Below are positions 1-8,491 of a stretch of DNA of 50,238 bases, piece after piece (within the stretch, counting starts at the first letter, position 1; every line of letters starts with the position of its first letter). Source of the stretch: Tannerella sp. (GTDB taxonomy: Bacteria > Bacteroidota > Bacteroidia > Bacteroidales > Tannerellaceae). A program made the position numbers and the translations under genes. Under the pieces are notes generated by a model that saw only the letters and a list, made by a program, of their open reading frames with translations, was not told the DNA's origin and did no database searches. The DNA lies in assembly GCA_031258835.1 (NCBI GenBank), contig JAIRMH010000098.1, positions 1 to 50,238 on the forward strand. Reading direction: 5' to 3'.

Positions 1-1020
1 TCCCTGTTGCCACGCTACGTTCATGGTATTGTAAACAGCGTTAAGATCATTGATAACGGTAGAGAAGTTTACCTCCGTATTGTCTGTGTTAAGCGTAACG
101 ATATTCAGGGTTGGGGAAAGCAGCGGTTCCGTAACCTGCCGGAACTCTATCTTTCCCCTGATATTGCCGTCGACGTCCTTAATATCCAGAATCGTACCGT
201 TCGGAGGCATTTGCAGGGTAAATTCCGTTCCGAGTACGGCATTACGTTCTCCGATTTTGTACTGCAGCGGACTTGGATTCTCGCTTTGTAGAATGTTGGT
301 AAGGAGCAGTTTTACGGTGCATGGATTTTTGTAATGTACAATCGGTATTTTATAGTCCGTTCCCAACACCTCGAATCCGCCGCCCTTCATGGTGCCGTTT
401 TCATCCCTCAGCGATGTACGGTTTGAAATACCGCCAATAGCGGTTGAATAGTAATCTTCTATGTAGTAACCTGTTTCTTCGTTGGATGTGCTTCTTGTCA
501 CCGTGACAAATGGAGAAAAAGCGGACGTTCTGACAACCCCTTTGATTGAAGTTCCTCCCGCGACTGTTTCATAAACGTGTTTTTTCGCTTTTAATGAATA
601 TTCAATCCAGTCTAAAGAGTTATCAACATCGTGCCGTTCACCGTCCCATGTAATGGAATCAACCAGTTGGGAACAATAAATGTTTCTCTCGAGCAGGGGT
701 TCAACATCATCGATCCCCAAATTCTGTTCCTGCTTAGTAATGAAAAGCGGACGCAACGCCACCGTGCTTCCGGATAATTCAACTTCATTGGTATTCCCGT
801 AAGGATGTATTTCTTTTATGATATAATCCGTTTTGTCTCCCTGTTTATAAGCAATATTGGGGATGACGCCTGTTATTTCAACGATATAAACCGGGAAAAC
901 GGAATTACCGTCGGTATAATAGATATGGATGCTTTCATTTTGCCGGCTGTTAAACGTGACGTCGATTTCTTTCGCCTTATAGAAAGAACGATAATCACTT
1001 GTATGATAAGTATGATTCAT
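1..1020 (-). CDS. Second toxin-operon protein, partial at window edge (function unknown)
   Basis: An uninterrupted minus-strand frame of 340 codons starts at the ATG at 1020 and runs off the left edge; stops lie just upstream of that ATG, so this start is firm. The N-terminus (MNHTYHTSDYRSF) has no signal peptide or membrane segment. The protein looks beta-rich. Near the edge it reads LNAVYNTMNVAWQQG, preceded by LNIVTLNTDNTEV. This resembles LNAIYNRVGINCEVEMT, preceded by LNIYTYTPKSINV, which lies just before the zincin domain of the large toxin-like gene upstream. I infer a related module whose protease and C-terminal parts lie outside the window. It begins 46 bases after the small membrane gene with no visible promoter between them, so it is probably the third gene of the operon. 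It could instead be a displaced toxin cassette without its own export signal. Confidence 0.75.
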   Translation of the reverse strand, partial: MNHTYHTSDYRSFYKAKEIDVTFNSRQNESIHIYYTDGNSVFPVYIVEITGVIPNIAYKQGDKTDYIIKEIHPYGNTNEVELSGSTVALRPLFITKQEQNLGIDDVEPLLERNIYCSQLVDSITWDGERHDVDNSLDWIEYSLKAKKHVYETVAGGTSIKGVVRTSAFSPFVTVTRSTSNEETGYYIEDYYSTAIGGISNRTSLRDENGTMKGGGFEVLGTDYKIPIVHYKNPCTVKLLLTNILQSENPSPLQYKIGERNAVLGTEFTLQMPPNGTILDIKDVDGNIRGKIEFRQVTEPLLSPTLNIVTLNTDNTEVNFSTVINDLNAVYNTMNVAWQQG

Positions 1021-1066
1021 GATTTATACCCTTTTACGTCATTAGGTAGTACAATTATCCAATCCA

Positions 1067-1483
1067 TCATACATTTGTTAACCAAAAGAACAAAACGCTT
1101 AAAATGCTTACAAAAAAATTAAAATACAAGCCCCAAAATTCAATATACACTTTTTTTCTCCTGGTAAAAATCGCTATCACCCAACTGCATAATAAAGGTA
1201 TTGCAATCGCTCCACTCCAAACAAACAGATTAAATTCAGCATTTAAAACAAACAGGAAATAAAAGATAATAGAAATTATTATATATGTCATTCTGAGTAT
1301 TCTTTTTTTCTTTATGAGCAACAAAACAGAAACCAAACCTGTAACTGTCATATAAAAAGGGATTATAAAGAAAACTGCATACGAATATATTGAAATATTC
1401 CTGATAACCATAATGATAGTAATTATATATATTAAGCAAAAGAACATCATGTATTTATTGCAATCTTTCATCATTTTGATCAT
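1067..1483 (-). CDS. Small four-helix membrane protein, candidate immunity protein
   Basis: A 138-residue protein not recognised as a known family. It has four strongly hydrophobic stretches (about residues 13-28, 34-57, 64-83 and 88-105), a short basic loop (FTRRKKV), and a final hydrophobic segment at about 117-136, so four or five membrane helices. Its ATG overlaps the TGA of the upstream toxin-like gene as ATGA, which implies coupled translation. It is AT-rich like the 3' third of that gene. A small inner-membrane protein directly after a secreted multidomain protein with a C-terminal lipase-like domain is the position expected of an immunity protein. That role is inference from context only. 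A lipoprotein-independent chaperone or an unrelated membrane protein remains possible. Confidence 0.8.
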   Translation of the reverse strand: MIKMMKDCNKYMMFFCLIYIITIIMVIRNISIYSYAVFFIIPFYMTVTGLVSVLLLIKKKRILRMTYIIISIIFYFLFVLNAEFNLFVWSGAIAIPLLCSWVIAIFTRRKKVYIEFWGLYFNFFVSILSVLFFWLTNV

Positions 1484-4400
1484 TTTATCGATTTTATTTT
1501 ACCATTTAAAAACATCTGATAGATTAATTGAGGTCTGTTGGAGTCGAGCCCATGTGCATTTATAAATTCCAGATTAATAATATCCATAAAATTTCCATCA
1601 ATAAGGTGTTTGACCTGAACTGCAGAGTCTTTGTATTCATCTCCTGCAGGTATTTCAACATTCTCAGTAATTCCGTTTGATTTGTAATAATCATCTCCAG
1701 CTATTGGCCCTGCGACCAAATCATCTTTATTCCATAAATGTAAATGCTTTTTCACTTTTGTATTCATCGGATTTTCCGGATTTTTAAATACATAAGTTGT
1801 TTGTGTATTAATTCCTCCGGAAGGAGAAACTGTTGATTTGACCGATTCTCCTATAAACTCACAATTTTGTAAATTACGGTCATAAATTTCTATGGTTTCT
1901 GCATTGTATGCAGGAGTAGATGTCGTGATTAAAAACACCGTTTTGCCTTTATTTACAAGCTGGTTGACTGCCTGTAAAGATACATTGCCACCATGACTGT
2001 GTCCAATTAATACAACTTCATTAAATCCTTGAGAATTTTTGAGGATGTAATTTGTCAGGTCCAGAGCTGCTTTGTTTCTGTCAATAATAGTATTTGTTAG
2101 ATGATTATGTTCCTGCCAGCTGAATCTGTCATCGTATTTGTCGGTATTGGCAATACAAAGTAAGATTTTCTCTGTCAGCGGGTGTTCCATCCAGCGTTCA
2201 GGATCGGAAGATGTACCATGTACAAAAAAGGCTTTCCGTGTAGAGGATTGAGGAGGAGTCAATATATCTTTTTCTCCCAAAAACTTCGTAAATACGGAAA
2301 TATCTGTTTCCTGTTTGAAAACAAAGGCAATCACGACATCCAAATCTTTAACGAACCAGGACTTGTAAGCTACTGCATTTTGCGATAAAGAGGATAATTC
2401 GTTGGGCAAACTGCTTAGTTGTTTTGCTGCATCGAAGAGCAGTTTAAGTTCTACTTCTTCAAAATAATCGGATAGCGATTCGCCATAAAAAACATGATCT
2501 GCCTTTACGGAATAATTTTCCTTTGAATTTAAAACCATGATATCATCTGTCCTCAAAAATTCAGTGTCTGTAAAATTCATCCGGTAATTTTTTTGAATGA
2601 CATTTTTAATCGCATACATGAACCGTGTTATTTGGCTCCGTTTGCTTTCATCTTTCCTCATCGCATCTTCATCCGTTTCGAACAGTCCTATGACAAGTCC
2701 CGGCGCGTGAATGGCGTCCCACTGGAGTTTGACGAACCGTTCTCCGGCATGTGGCGGGTATTCCATGACGTTGTCGGCCAGGTCGCCATGGTCGAAACTT
2801 TTGGCGGCATTGGCACGGTCGAAGGGATGGTCTAGGCGGAAGATGCCGTGACCGATTTCATGGGCAATGGTTTGTGCTGTTGCCCCCTCGAAGAGATATC
2901 CGAACTGACATCCGCGCGGCATGTCGCCGACCACGCCTTCCGCTCCCGTCACGTTTTTGATGAGGAACAGGCAGAGGGCTTCCTCGTCGGGGTGTGCTTG
3001 CAGATAAGCCATGTTCAGGTCTGCCATGTCGTCCGTCAGCGTTGAGAACAGGCCGCTGCCCTCGACGTTGAACTCACCCGTCGTCAGCGGTTCGTATTCG
3101 AAGTCCGGCGTCATCTCCACTTCGCAGTTGATGCCGACCCTGTTATAAATGGCGTTCAGTTCCTGCGATACGTTTTCCTTCGTAAAACCGTTGGTAAAGC
3201 CATTGACGGGAATGAGTTTTACGTTAATGGATTTGGGCGTGTATGTGTAGATATTCAGCCGCGCCAGCGTGGCATACTCGCCGGGAGCCGTTTCCATGAC
3301 GGCGTACAGATGCTGTCCGTCGTCCGCCTCTCCTCCGACAAGGGTAAGCGTCCATACCCTCTTCTCTTCGTCGTAAACGCCATTGTAGTCCTTTCCTTTG
3401 TCTGTGACGAAATGCACCTTTTCGGGAGCAAAGCCGTTGCCCGACGACAGGATACGTACGAATATTTCGTCGCTTGCGCCGGGCGTCATAAACTTGGCCG
3501 AGGCGATCATGTCTTCGTTCGTCGGCTTGTATTTCAGGAAATATTCCGTCACTTTGGCATAAACATCCCTGTAGGGGTCGAGGGCAAACTTCGTGTTCGC
3601 CGTTTCCTCGAACTGCAGGACAGCCAGTTCCGGGTGCGGCGTCTCCTTCTCTTCTGCCGGCAGGCGGATGTCGGAAGCGGAGGATACCGGCTTTGCCGTT
3701 CCGTTTTCTCCTATTTCGAAAGTGTTTCCGTTTCCGTCCGTCACAGTAAAGGGTATTTCATCGGTTTCGAGGGTATGTTCATTGCCTTCGCTGTCGGTTA
3801 AGACGAGTTGATATTTGCCGTTTTCGCCTTTTGTGAAGATGTAGTTGCCGTTTGCATCCCTGATCGGATCTTCGCCGTCGTCGGCGACAGGCGGCTTTGC
3901 CGGAATATTAGGGTCGAGGACGTAATCCACGTCGAAGGCGGCGCGCTCTTCGCCGCTGCGTATGTCGCCCACGCCGCTGCCACCCGTGAGCGTTTTGTCG
4001 ATGTCCAATAGCAGGTTGGGGTTTTCGGCGTCGTACTTCGTCTCGAAAAAGCCCGATAGCAGCTGGTTGTCGGTATTGACGACGATATTGCTGAACGTGA
4101 CGGCGACCTGTGCGTTCCGAAGGTAGGGGATCCTAACGTAGCCTTCGCCGGAGAATGTCCCCGTCCCGCTTACTTTAGTGATGAACACCGGGAAGTCGCC
4201 GGCCTTCACGGGTTTGTCCGGCGGCAGTTCCGTTGCCGGCGTCCGGTTGCTCAGGCTGACGTCCGGCAGGATGCCGCAGTTCGGCTGCCGTTCTTCACTG
4301 TCGGGGATTCGGAAAGATTTGATGTCATTGTAGACGAAGTCGTCGTTTATCATACAGCGCGTACCGATGCGGTATTCATATTCCACACCGTACCGGAGGT

Positions 4401-5433
4401 TGTATATTTCGCACATACCGGGCGCTACATTGCGGCTCGTATACCACTTTTCGGAATCTTTCCTGCGATATTCGACGGTATATTCCATCACCCCCACGTC
4501 ATTCCACGTGATGTTTACGCACCCTCTTTCGTAAACGGCGCCGCATATCTGTACCGTATTACAGTCCGATACATAGTCGAAGTAAAAAATGGGGCTGTAG
4601 CCGTCGTTTTTGAAGATGCTGACGTCGTCGATGCCTTCTCGCGCAACGGCGCGTACCCTCCATGCATACCGCATCCACGGCAGGAGCATCGGCTGTGCGG
4701 CGGTATGTATGAAGCTCGTGGAGCGCACCCTTTCCGTGTACAGCGGCCTGGAATACATGAAAGCGCTCTCCGGCGGCGCATGTTTGTCATAAATCTCCAC
4801 GAGCGTAAATTCATATTCCGTGTTGTAGGCGACGGCGGGCGAGTTCATATGTCGTGGCGTCCACGAGAAGAAGATAGACGGGATGGCGCTTTCTTTTATT
4901 TTTGCTCCCTTTTCGGGCAGGTTGAGAACCGGCGGGTCACCGGCAGCGATCATGGCCATGGCAAAGCCCATGTTGGGATTGCTGAGTAGCCGGTGGGTCG
5001 TAGCTTCGTAAACGTCGAAATTAAAGCGGTAGAAATTGTCGGGCAGGAGTTGCGTGCGGTTGAAATCGGAGAGCAGGCCGCTTGTGCGCAGGTTATTCCG
5101 GCTGAAATAGGGCGCCAGGTCATCCCGTGAAAGCGTCACCGACAATCCGGAGGGCAGTTCTATCGTCGGCGTGTAGGCTTCCGGCGGGTTGACCAGCGAA
5201 AATGCAGAAGAGACGATTCTCATTCGCAGGTAGACCCTCAGCAGCGGTTGCTGTGCATCAAGGTTAATAAGCGTCACCCTCATTTTCTCCTGCAAGCCTG
5301 TGTAATAAGCCGGTATATGAGGCGTATAGGGCGGTATCAACAGGGTCTGGACATACACCGGGTACGTCATTTGTGAATACGCTGCAACGAGGCAGGCAAA
5401 CCATAACAGGCATACGAAAATCGCTTTTTTCAT
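1480..5433 (-). CDS. Large exported toxin-like protein with zincin and alpha/beta-hydrolase modules
   Basis: The start is taken at the ATG at 5433, where a signal peptide begins (MKKAIFVCLLWFACLVAAYS), giving 1317 residues; the frame stays open upstream to 5631 through a transposase remnant. The N-terminal part (to about 270) resembles long surface proteins of Tannerella-like Bacteroidota, followed by fibronectin-III-like and beta-rich segments. A zincin motif HEIGHGIFRLD lies at 858-868 (H858, E859, H862, probably D868), with a Met-turn candidate at M890 (NVMEY). From about 1070 there is an alpha/beta-hydrolase fold with an oxyanion-type FFVHG and the nucleophile elbow GHSHGG (S1146). Base composition drops to AT-rich after about residue 930. 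This matches the polymorphic-toxin plan of export domains, a releasing protease and an exchangeable C-terminal effector. Lipase or esterase activity and toxicity are inferred. The stop overlaps the next gene by ATGA. Confidence 0.85.
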   Translation of the reverse strand: MKKAIFVCLLWFACLVAAYSQMTYPVYVQTLLIPPYTPHIPAYYTGLQEKMRVTLINLDAQQPLLRVYLRMRIVSSAFSLVNPPEAYTPTIELPSGLSVTLSRDDLAPYFSRNNLRTSGLLSDFNRTQLLPDNFYRFNFDVYEATTHRLLSNPNMGFAMAMIAAGDPPVLNLPEKGAKIKESAIPSIFFSWTPRHMNSPAVAYNTEYEFTLVEIYDKHAPPESAFMYSRPLYTERVRSTSFIHTAAQPMLLPWMRYAWRVRAVAREGIDDVSIFKNDGYSPIFYFDYVSDCNTVQICGAVYERGCVNITWNDVGVMEYTVEYRRKDSEKWYTSRNVAPGMCEIYNLRYGVEYEYRIGTRCMINDDFVYNDIKSFRIPDSEERQPNCGILPDVSLSNRTPATELPPDKPVKAGDFPVFITKVSGTGTFSGEGYVRIPYLRNAQVAVTFSNIVVNTDNQLLSGFFETKYDAENPNLLLDIDKTLTGGSGVGDIRSGEERAAFDVDYVLDPNIPAKPPVADDGEDPIRDANGNYIFTKGENGKYQLVLTDSEGNEHTLETDEIPFTVTDGNGNTFEIGENGTAKPVSSASDIRLPAEEKETPHPELAVLQFEETANTKFALDPYRDVYAKVTEYFLKYKPTNEDMIASAKFMTPGASDEIFVRILSSGNGFAPEKVHFVTDKGKDYNGVYDEEKRVWTLTLVGGEADDGQHLYAVMETAPGEYATLARLNIYTYTPKSINVKLIPVNGFTNGFTKENVSQELNAIYNRVGINCEVEMTPDFEYEPLTTGEFNVEGSGLFSTLTDDMADLNMAYLQAHPDEEALCLFLIKNVTGAEGVVGDMPRGCQFGYLFEGATAQTIAHEIGHGIFRLDHPFDRANAAKSFDHGDLADNVMEYPPHAGERFVKLQWDAIHAPGLVIGLFETDEDAMRKDESKRSQITRFMYAIKNVIQKNYRMNFTDTEFLRTDDIMVLNSKENYSVKADHVFYGESLSDYFEEVELKLLFDAAKQLSSLPNELSSLSQNAVAYKSWFVKDLDVVIAFVFKQETDISVFTKFLGEKDILTPPQSSTRKAFFVHGTSSDPERWMEHPLTEKILLCIANTDKYDDRFSWQEHNHLTNTIIDRNKAALDLTNYILKNSQGFNEVVLIGHSHGGNVSLQAVNQLVNKGKTVFLITTSTPAYNAETIEIYDRNLQNCEFIGESVKSTVSPSGGINTQTTYVFKNPENPMNTKVKKHLHLWNKDDLVAGPIAGDDYYKSNGITENVEIPAGDEYKDSAVQVKHLIDGNFMDIINLEFINAHGLDSNRPQLIYQMFLNGKIKSIK

Positions 5434-5529
5434 GGGACAAACTACCCCCTCCTGCTCTCTGTATTCTTTCCACTTGTCTCTACAACTCGCTTCATCTGGA
5501 AATTGGGCCGTGAAATTTAATAAATTCAT
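5434..5529 (-). pseudogene. IS1595-family transposase N-terminal fragment
   Basis: Thirty-two codons from an ATG at 5529 read MNLLNFTAQFPDEASC, then RDKWKEYREQEGVVCP. This matches the start of IS1595/ISXO2-type transposases, whose N-terminal zinc ribbon normally begins FPDE..C and continues VCPxCG. The similarity ends at the first zinc-ribbon cysteine and proline, and the very next codon is the ATG of the toxin-like gene, in the same frame. The rest of the transposase is absent. This is a remnant joined to the toxin gene by deletion or recombination. Translation from 5529 would bury the toxin signal peptide behind a 32-residue extension. Confidence 0.75.
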
Positions 5530-5554
5530 TTTACGGATATGTTTATTTTGGTTA

Positions 5555-5562
5555 CAAAGATA
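5555..5562 (-). promoter_or_regulatory. Candidate -7 box upstream of the transposase remnant and toxin gene
   Basis: The minus strand reads TATCTTTG, an exact match to the Bacteroidota TAnnTTTG element, 26 bases upstream of the transposase-remnant ATG. No clear TTTG lies at the usual -33 distance. If used, the toxin operon would be transcribed from a promoter that belonged to the insertion sequence. Confidence 0.45.
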
Positions 5563-5861
5563 ATCATTATAGGCGAAATATCCGGTATTCATAAAAATAG
5601 TATCCGGCTCACCACAATTACGGAGATACAAGGCATTGAAAAACAGCAGCTATTTCACCCAACCCGGCCTGTCAATTCACGTAATTATCTTGTAATCAGA
5701 CGTATAATAAAGCCCCTCCTATCAAAAAAAATCTTATTGCAACAATAAATCAATATTTAACATTAAAATGACGTTAAAATATTATTTTTAGTGACATTAC
5801 GCTTCGTATATGAAAAATATACAATCTATATGATATTTTGAGCAGTTCATTGAAAAAATTA
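5563..5861. other. Intergenic region between toxin operon and alanine dehydrogenase
   Basis: No gene or RNA is recognised here. The part next to the transposase remnant may include the terminal inverted repeat of the lost insertion sequence, but I cannot identify it without a reference. The rest is AT-rich, with long A and T runs. Confidence 0.4.
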
Positions 5862-5890
5862 TTTTCCCAACGATTCATGCCCTACTTTTG
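5862..5890 (+). promoter_or_regulatory. Promoter for the alanine dehydrogenase operon
   Basis: The -7 element TACTTTTG (5883-5890) fits TAnnTTTG. A TTTT stretch at 5862-5865 stands at the -33 position with about 17 bases between. The start codon is about 58 bases downstream. Confidence 0.6.
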
Positions 5891-5948
5891 TTCCGTTGTA
5901 TCGAAGACAACATAAATAAATATCACATAACACATAAATTTATAAAAG

Positions 5949-7037
5949 ATGGTAATTAGCGTATTAAAAGAAACAAAATCTGCAGAAAAGCGGGTAGCGA
6001 TGACTCCTGCAGGAGTTGACCTCTTAGTCCAACATGGGCATAAAGTACTGGTTGAAACAGGCGCCGGCGAAGGTAGCGGTTTTTCGGACGAAGCATACCG
6101 GCAAGCAGGAGGCGTATCGGTCGCCTCGCCCGAAGAACTTTTTGCAGCAGGCGAAATGGTGATGCATGTAAAAGAAGTCCAACCTTCCGAATACAAACTC
6201 CTCCGCAAAGGACAAATCGTATTCACATATTTACACTTAGCTGCTGACCCCGAACAGGCCGCAGCCCTGCAATCTTCTCAATGTGTAGCCATTGCCTATG
6301 AAACGGTTCAAACCGCCGACGAACGGTTACCTCTTCTGCAACCAATGAGTGAAATCGCCGGTAGAATGTCAATCCAGGAAGGCGCCCGTTTTTTGCAAAT
6401 GCCCCAGGGCGGCAACGGCGTCCTTCTGGGAGGCGTACCGGGTGTAGCGCCGGGTAAGGTACTTGTGATCGGCGGTGGAATCGTTGGTACAAACGCCGCC
6501 AAAATAGCCTGCGGCATGGGCGCTGATGTAACCATACTCGACATGAACATCCAGCGTCTGCGTTATCTTGACGATGTGATGCCCGCCAACTGCAAAACAC
6601 TTGTGAGCAGCCCTTACACTCTACTGGAAAAACTCAAAGAGGCTGACCTCGTGATCGGAGCCGTACTGCTTGCCGGAGCTAAAGCCCCCAAATTAGTCAC
6701 CCGCGAGATGATCGCACAGATGAAAAAAGGCTCGGTAATGGTCGACGTCGCTATTGATCAGGGAGGCTGTTTTGAGACATCCTATCCCACCACACATCAA
6801 AATCCCGTATTCACAGTCGATGGCGTTATTCAATATTGCGTCGCAAACATGCCCGGAGCCGTAGCCCGCACCTCTACACTGGCTCTCACCAATGCTACCT
6901 TGCCCTACGCCCTGGCTATCGCAAACAAAGGCTGGCGGAAATCTACAGCCGAAAACCCCGCTCTGGCTAAAGGCATCAATGTGCTGGATGGAGAAATCGT
7001 ATATCAACCCGTAAAAGAAGCATTAGCCGTAGCCTGA
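5949..7037 (+). CDS. ald: Alanine dehydrogenase
   Basis: A 362-residue protein, the usual length for Ald, which converts L-alanine and NAD+ reversibly to pyruvate, ammonia and NADH in the cytoplasm. The substrate-binding lysine (K75 in HVKEV) and the catalytic histidine (H96 in YLHLA) are in place. The Rossmann glycine motif VIGGGIVG lies at about 173-180, and the catalytic aspartate at D270 (VAIDQGG). The N-terminal MVISVLKETK with K..E.RVAMTP is typical of the AlaDH/PNT family. It is the first gene of a five-gene operon with an aminotransferase and a permease. I infer that it regenerates pyruvate from alanine made by the aminotransferase, releasing ammonia and NADH. Confidence 0.96.
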   Translation: MVISVLKETKSAEKRVAMTPAGVDLLVQHGHKVLVETGAGEGSGFSDEAYRQAGGVSVASPEELFAAGEMVMHVKEVQPSEYKLLRKGQIVFTYLHLAADPEQAAALQSSQCVAIAYETVQTADERLPLLQPMSEIAGRMSIQEGARFLQMPQGGNGVLLGGVPGVAPGKVLVIGGGIVGTNAAKIACGMGADVTILDMNIQRLRYLDDVMPANCKTLVSSPYTLLEKLKEADLVIGAVLLAGAKAPKLVTREMIAQMKKGSVMVDVAIDQGGCFETSYPTTHQNPVFTVDGVIQYCVANMPGAVARTSTLALTNATLPYALAIANKGWRKSTAENPALAKGINVLDGEIVYQPVKEALAVA

Positions 7038-7083
7038 AAACTTCAAAAACAACAGTTATGTAAAACAATTAAATCATACGGAT

Positions 7084-8481
7084 ATGTCAGTAAATAATAT
7101 TTTAGAAGAAGAATTGGCGAAACTGAATTACAGTGAAGCCCCCTTATTGAAAACCGTAGTACCGGGACAGAAAACGCTTGAGTATTTACGACGTTCGGAA
7201 GAAACCGAATCCATGGCGCGCGGCGGTGGACGCCTGCCTTTCATTTACGAAGAAGCCAGAGGATCGACCGTCAAAGACGTCGACGGCAACATTCTGATCG
7301 ACATCACGGCAGGCGTAGCCGTCAGTTCGGTTGGGCGCTGTCATCCTCGGGTGATCGAAGCCATGCGCGAACAGATGTTCAAAATCATGCACGCCTCCGA
7401 TCTGGGAAGCAAGCATCGCACCCTCCTTGCTGAAAAAGTGGCCTCGATCATGCCCAACGGACTGAGAAACAATTGTATCACCTATTTTACCCAAACCGGT
7501 AGCGGCGCAGTGGAGACCGCTATGGCATTTGCGCGTAAAATTACCGGTCGATCGCAGTTTGTCGCCTTCCAGGGCGCCTATCATGGTATATGGACCAGTT
7601 CAGGAAGCCTCACTACCGGCGATCAATATCGCAAAGGAACACTGAAAGTGCCTGGCGTCATCCACGCCCTATTCCCCTACTATTACCGTTTCCCATTCAA
7701 AGTAAACAGCATGGAAGAGTGCGAAAACATGTGCGCCGATTACCTGGACACGCTGCTCAACACACCTTACACCGGTGCTAACGACGTAGCTGCCGTTATC
7801 CTCGAACCTATTCAGGGTGAAGGCGGATACATCCCACTCTCGCCACAGTTCATTGAACGTGTGAAAGCCGCCTGCGAAAAAAACGGCTGCCTTTATATCG
7901 ACGACGAAGTACAGGCCGGAGCCGGGCGTTCCGGAAAAATGTGGGTACTTGAACACACCTCCGTTACCCCCGATATCCTCACTTGGGGGAAAGGTATGGG
8001 AAGCGACATGCCCATGGCCGGATGCAGCATCCGGCGCGACCTTGCAAAATGCATCGAAGACGGAAGCCAGCCCAACACTTTCGCCGCCAACGGTGTGGCC
8101 GCCGCCGCTTGTATGACCAACATCGATATCTTGACCGAAAACGACCGCGCCCTGCTCAGCCGCGTGTCTACCGTCGGCACAGAAACGCTCGACTATCTGA
8201 AAAAGGCACAGACAACAACGCCCTTCATCGGCGAAGTACGTGGCAAAGGCTTCATGATCGGCATCGAACTCGTGGCGGACAAAACGACGAAACAGCCGCT
8301 CGACGGTCAGACCGTCGGCCGTCTGATCGGCGTCCTGCTCAACAATGGTGTAATCATGGTACCCTGCGGCCGATACGGCAACGTATTCCGCTTCATGCCG
8401 CCGCTTACCATCACCAGAGACTTAATAAAAAAATCGTGCGACGCCCTGATCGAATCGCTCAATGAAGTCGCTTCTCTCTAA
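7084..8481 (+). CDS. Class III (omega-type) PLP aminotransferase
   Basis: A 465-residue class III aminotransferase of the 4-aminobutyrate / acetylornithine / omega-amino-acid:pyruvate type. The PLP-binding lysine is K303 in TWGKGMG. The cofactor aspartate is D274 in YIDDEVQAG, followed by the usual GAGRSGKMW. The phosphate-binding TGSGAVETA lies near 138-146 and AYHG near 165. The substrate cannot be read from sequence; GABA, beta-alanine, taurine-like amines, ornithine or lysine are all possible. The alanine dehydrogenase 46 bases upstream suggests pyruvate as amino acceptor, with the alanine recycled, as in known taurine:pyruvate aminotransferase/Ald pairs. The permease 10 bases downstream probably supplies the amino donor. 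Confidence 0.92.
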   Translation: MSVNNILEEELAKLNYSEAPLLKTVVPGQKTLEYLRRSEETESMARGGGRLPFIYEEARGSTVKDVDGNILIDITAGVAVSSVGRCHPRVIEAMREQMFKIMHASDLGSKHRTLLAEKVASIMPNGLRNNCITYFTQTGSGAVETAMAFARKITGRSQFVAFQGAYHGIWTSSGSLTTGDQYRKGTLKVPGVIHALFPYYYRFPFKVNSMEECENMCADYLDTLLNTPYTGANDVAAVILEPIQGEGGYIPLSPQFIERVKAACEKNGCLYIDDEVQAGAGRSGKMWVLEHTSVTPDILTWGKGMGSDMPMAGCSIRRDLAKCIEDGSQPNTFAANGVAAAACMTNIDILTENDRALLSRVSTVGTETLDYLKKAQTTTPFIGEVRGKGFMIGIELVADKTTKQPLDGQTVGRLIGVLLNNGVIMVPCGRYGNVFRFMPPLTITRDLIKKSCDALIESLNEVASL

Positions 8482-8491
8482 ACAATAAATT

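Noticed and set aside
7-334. Two overlapping plus-strand open frames of 94 codons each
   Set aside because: Both are shadows of the continuous 340-codon minus-strand frame in the same region.
3310-3801. Plus-strand open frame of 163 codons
   Set aside because: It lies antisense within the toxin-like gene, whose domains are clear; no family resemblance.
5434-5631. Longer toxin gene starting at 5631
   Set aside because: The first codon is TTG, and the extension is the transposase remnant plus upstream sequence; the signal peptide begins at 5433.
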